Shown piece by piece: positions 61,159 to 64,000 of a stretch of DNA of 64,000 nucleotides. The stretch is taken from assembly GCA_020161835.1 (NCBI GenBank), contig JAIUNL010000018.1:38052-102051 (forward strand), written 5' to 3'. The notes under the pieces are model-generated. The model did not search any database. It was given only the letters and a program-made list of their open reading frames with translations, and was not told where the DNA came from. Origin of the DNA: Bacteroidota bacterium (lineage in GTDB: Bacteria > Bacteroidota > JABWAT01). A program made the position numbers and the translations under genes. The number at the start of each line of letters is the position of its first letter. The first letter of the stretch is position 1.

Positions 61159-63150
61159 ATGAATTCTGCAAATCCCTTCCTTCGTGGACTCAACGTTCAA
61201 ATTAATTTCAAATCAGTAACGGCTGCGTCAGTTTCTGAAGCAACAACTGCCGTTTTAAAGGAAGCTGATTCAGTTTTAGTGAACTTGCTTAAGCCGGAAT
61301 CTAAAAATTTTGAGAACACTTTAAAAGCAATTGATCAGCTTTACAGCACTATTTTCAGAGTTTTTAATCCCATTTATCTGCTTGCAGAAACCCATCCGGA
61401 TGAAGAAGTCAGAAATAAAAGCAGAGAAAGCATTGAAGTTTTCTCTGAATATCTGAATCAGCTTGCGATAAATGAAGATATTTATGCAGCCGTAAAATCC
61501 TTCAATCAAACATTGGAAGCCTCAGGTTTGTCCGGATATAAAAAACGGTATTTAGATGAAACCCTGCTCGGATTTAAAAGATCAGGTTTTGATCTCACCA
61601 AAGATGACCGGGAAAAACTGAAATCCATCCGGGTTGAGCTGGATAAACTGAGCCTGGAATTTCAAAAGAATATTGCTGAAAGCACTGATTTTATTGAACT
61701 TGAAATCAATGAAACAGAAGGCCTTCCTGCAGATTTCATATCGTCCCGGAAAACTGAATCGGGTAAAATCAAAGTTGATCTGAGTTATCCTTCTTTTCAG
61801 CCTTTCATGAAATACAGCAAAAATGAAATCCGCCGTAAAGAATTGTGGCTCAAATACAATAACCGGGCCTTCCCACAAAATCTTGAAATTCTTGACCAGA
61901 TTTTACTGAAACGGCAAGAGCTGGCCGATCTTCTCGGATACCCGACTTTTGCCCACTATGCTCTTGAAGACAGGATGGCCAAAACACCGGCAACAGTCTG
62001 GCAATTTGAAAAAGAATTGGCAGAAACAATCCGCCCGAAGGCAGAACTTGATTATCAGGCTCTTCTTTCCATGAAATCTGAGCTTACCGGCAAGCCGGAG
62101 TCACAGATTGTGGAGTGGGAAACGTCATATATTTCCAACCAGATGAAAGAGCGAAAATACGCTGTTGATGATCAGCTTGTTAAACAATATTTTGAGTTAA
62201 ACTCAGTCATTACCGGGCTTTTCTCAATCAATGGCCGGATTTTAGGTTTGGATTTCAGAGAAGTTGAGAATAAATCGGTTTGGCATGAAGATGTCAGACA
62301 ATTTGAAGTGATTGATCAGAAATCTGAACAACCAATCGGCACGTTTTATCTTGATTTATTTCCACGGGATAATAAATATTCACACGCAGCCATGTTTCCA
62401 TTGGTCGGAGGTTGTGAAACTGTTGATGGTTACGAAAAACCTGTTGCAGCATTGGTTTGCAACTTTCCCAAGCCAACAACGGAACAGCCATCACTTCTTC
62501 TTTTTTCGGATGTAAATACATTTTTCCATGAATTTGGTCATTTGCTTCACGGCATGGTTACGACTTCGCCACTTCAGGGATTTGCAGGAACCAATGTTTT
62601 GATGGATTTCGTTGAAACCCCTTCCCAGTTTTTTGAAAATTTTATTTTTGATTATGATACGGTGACGTCCTTTGCCCGACATCATCAAACCAATGAACCT
62701 TTCCCGAAAGAGCTGTTCAAAAAAATTCTTGATGCACGGAATATGGGTTCGGGAATTGCCACCCAGGCACAGATTCTCTACGGCAGTTTTGATTTCACCC
62801 TTCATGACGGATTTATTCCCGGCAAAGGGGAAACCACCACGGATGTTCTTAAAAAACTGAAAACAGAACTGACTCTTTTCCCCTATTCTGACGGAAATCA
62901 TTTTCATGCTGCCTTTGGGCATTTGTCAGGTTATGCAGCCGGTTATTACTCGTACTTGTGGGCAAAAGTTTACGCCCAGGATATCTGGTCAGTTTTTGAA
63001 GAAACCGGGGCACTCAATCCTGAAACCGGGAAAAAATTCAGAAAATGGATTCTGGAACCGGGTGGAACTATTGATCCGCTTCAGCTCGTAAGAGAATTTT
63101 TGGGAAGAGAACCGAATGCGAAGGCTTTTCTTAAGGATTTGGGTGTTTAG
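61159..63150 (+). CDS. M3-family metallopeptidase (oligopeptidase A / thimet-like)
   Basis: The 663-residue cytoplasmic zinc peptidase has the catalytic motif 'FFHEFGHLLHGM' (HExxH) with the third ligand Glu in 'MDFVETPSQFFEN', as well as 'LFPRDNKYSHAA', 'ALVCNFPKP' and 'GYAAGYYSYLWAKVYAQDIWSVF'. These enzymes degrade short peptides, including signal peptides. Length and domain order fit the M3A group. Heptad repeats lie on both sides of the gene. Confidence 0.95.
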   Translation: MNSANPFLRGLNVQINFKSVTAASVSEATTAVLKEADSVLVNLLKPESKNFENTLKAIDQLYSTIFRVFNPIYLLAETHPDEEVRNKSRESIEVFSEYLNQLAINEDIYAAVKSFNQTLEASGLSGYKKRYLDETLLGFKRSGFDLTKDDREKLKSIRVELDKLSLEFQKNIAESTDFIELEINETEGLPADFISSRKTESGKIKVDLSYPSFQPFMKYSKNEIRRKELWLKYNNRAFPQNLEILDQILLKRQELADLLGYPTFAHYALEDRMAKTPATVWQFEKELAETIRPKAELDYQALLSMKSELTGKPESQIVEWETSYISNQMKERKYAVDDQLVKQYFELNSVITGLFSINGRILGLDFREVENKSVWHEDVRQFEVIDQKSEQPIGTFYLDLFPRDNKYSHAAMFPLVGGCETVDGYEKPVAALVCNFPKPTTEQPSLLLFSDVNTFFHEFGHLLHGMVTTSPLQGFAGTNVLMDFVETPSQFFENFIFDYDTVTSFARHHQTNEPFPKELFKKILDARNMGSGIATQAQILYGSFDFTLHDGFIPGKGETTTDVLKKLKTELTLFPYSDGNHFHAAFGHLSGYAAGYYSYLWAKVYAQDIWSVFEETGALNPETGKKFRKWILEPGGTIDPLQLVREFLGREPNAKAFLKDLGV

Positions 63151-63153
63151 AAT

Positions 63154-63209
63154 TAGTTACAAGTTATGAAGTTATAAGTTAAAAAGACGTTATATGTTGT
63201 AAGCTTACG
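63154..63209 (+). repeat. Heptad repeat after the M3 peptidase gene
   Basis: TAGTTAC-like units AGTTAC, AAGTTAT, GAAGTTA, TAAGTTA, then AAAAGAC, GTTATAT, GTTGTAA continue the AAGTTAT type seen at 54394 and 21252. Register is less strict than in the other arrays. Confidence 0.5.
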
Positions 63210-63306
63210 AATGGGGCAAACATTCAATTACTTGCAATTTTTCAAAAAATCCCGGTTATTTATACAAAATTCAAACAATCTCACTATTTAAAACAAGGAA
63301 AAGCCT

Positions 63307-64000
63307 ATGTCTTCAAAGATAAGATTTGTAATAAGCTGCGCTTTTTTAATTTTATTATCGGTACAGGTAACAGCCCAGCAAGCCGAAGTTTTACTTCTTG
63401 GTGACGGTTCAACTGAAGATAGTCTCTCAGTTGTATTAGCGGAAAAAGGTATAAAATCTGATAAAGCGGGATTGTACTACAATTACAAGGGTGAGAATCT
63501 CAATCAATATAAAACGGTCGTTCTACTTAATGGTGCGTTTTTTTCAAACGGTATTGCCGATTCAGTTCAAACCAAACTGGTCAATTTTGTAAAATCCGGC
63601 GGATCACTTCTGGTTACTGAATGGATTTTGTGGGGATCATTTAAATTCCCAATACTTCTGGATGCAATTCCGGCTGTTTATAATGGATCGTGGTTTTATG
63701 GAACTGAAAAATACAAGCTTCAACCTGATGGTGCTGGTCTGGGTTTTTCAGATTCCCTTGATACACCAACATCCGGGTGGTCATTCAGTGTAACCAAGGC
63801 AGATATAAACGTTGCCGAACAGGCTAAAGTCATTTACAAAGGCAGCAGAAGTGGTGATGCTGTCGTTTTTGGAAAATCAGGATTTGGCAGAACTGCTTAC
63901 TGGAATATGGGTGGGCATTATGGAGGAAAAGCAATCTGGACGCCGGAAATCAGAAATTTAAGTGTGAAAATAGTATCGTGGCTGATCAGCGGATCGGTAA
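63307..64000 (+). CDS. Secreted protein with GATase-like domain (truncated by window end)
   Basis: An open frame starts at ATG 63307 and is still open at the window end after 231 codons. It begins with a signal peptide ('ISCAFLILLSVQVTAQ'). The next region resembles a class I glutamine amidotransferase-like/ThuA fold without a catalytic triad: 'AEVLLLGDGSTEDSLSVVLAEKG', 'YKTVVLLNGAFF', 'LVNFVKSGGSLLVTEWILW', 'GRTAYWNMGGHYGG'. Related secreted proteins often continue into PKD-like and T9SS sorting domains; that part lies beyond the window. Confidence 0.75.
   Translation, partial: MSSKIRFVISCAFLILLSVQVTAQQAEVLLLGDGSTEDSLSVVLAEKGIKSDKAGLYYNYKGENLNQYKTVVLLNGAFFSNGIADSVQTKLVNFVKSGGSLLVTEWILWGSFKFPILLDAIPAVYNGSWFYGTEKYKLQPDGAGLGFSDSLDTPTSGWSFSVTKADINVAEQAKVIYKGSRSGDAVVFGKSGFGRTAYWNMGGHYGGKAIWTPEIRNLSVKIVSWLISGSV

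Overview
The window looks like chromosomal DNA of a free-living bacterium of the FCB superphylum (Bacteroidota / Ignavibacteria / Chlorobi-like). The evidence is a T9SS-type C-terminal sorting domain with a QNYPNPFNP signature, a TonB-dependent receptor with a carboxypeptidase-regulatory-like N domain, a DUF5916 barrel, many lipoproteins, and a tmRNA tag ending in ALAA. Menaquinone genes of the futalosine route (mqnB, mqnD) plus menG are present. Purine-rich Shine-Dalgarno sequences precede several genes. I would not assign it more finely than the superphylum. No prophage, insertion sequence or CRISPR array was found.

Layout. 1-2201: 3' end of a tRNA-Ser, a roadblock-like protein gene, tmRNA and a lipoprotein. 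2414-8047 (minus): a complete group 3d bidirectional NAD-linked [NiFe] hydrogenase operon, hoxE-F-U-Y-H, then its maturation protease and a zinc-finger-less HypA-like protein. 8332-17005: DUF5916 barrel, radical SAM/DUF2344 protein, TPR hybrid kinase and a methyltransferase directly behind bioD-bioA (17006-18954). 19076-21246: a lipoprotein trio LPP20 / LpoB-like / LPP20-like. 21313-22386: a divergent RelA/SpoT-like protein. 22483-27232 (minus): a secreted Ca-motif protein, an outer-membrane barrel, a sensor kinase and a sigma54-dependent response regulator. A candidate -24/-12 promoter and tandem enhancer-like dyads lie upstream, in the region shared with a divergent rubrerythrin-rubredoxin-reductase operon (27522-29293).

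29408-35864: nusB, a phosphatase, an MFS transporter, an orphan antitoxin-like gene, panD, and hisH-A-F-I. 36273-41904: an MBOAT / SGNH / esterase / TonB-receptor operon. 42367-45089: manA and a GH30 glycosidase. 45280-48721: T9SS cargo, obg, dprA. 49433-50895: divergent mqnD/mqnB with only 2 bp between start codons. 50930-60041: a COG3014 lipoprotein, then a long minus-strand run (MEMO-like, DUF2520, barrel-like protein, RsbW-like kinase, GT-C enzyme, menG, methyltransferase, lipoprotein). 60420-64000: Nfu, an M3 peptidase, and a truncated secreted protein.

Two themes stand out. First, a self-contained sigma54 two-component circuit (22483-27395) that resembles ZraPSR in architecture but has a Ca-binding-motif output protein. 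Second, the intergenic regions carry several dispersed repeat families: degenerate 7-bp tandem repeats kept in register over as many as 17 units, CTTCGA/CTCAG-type palindromes, and a REPIN-like bipartite element.
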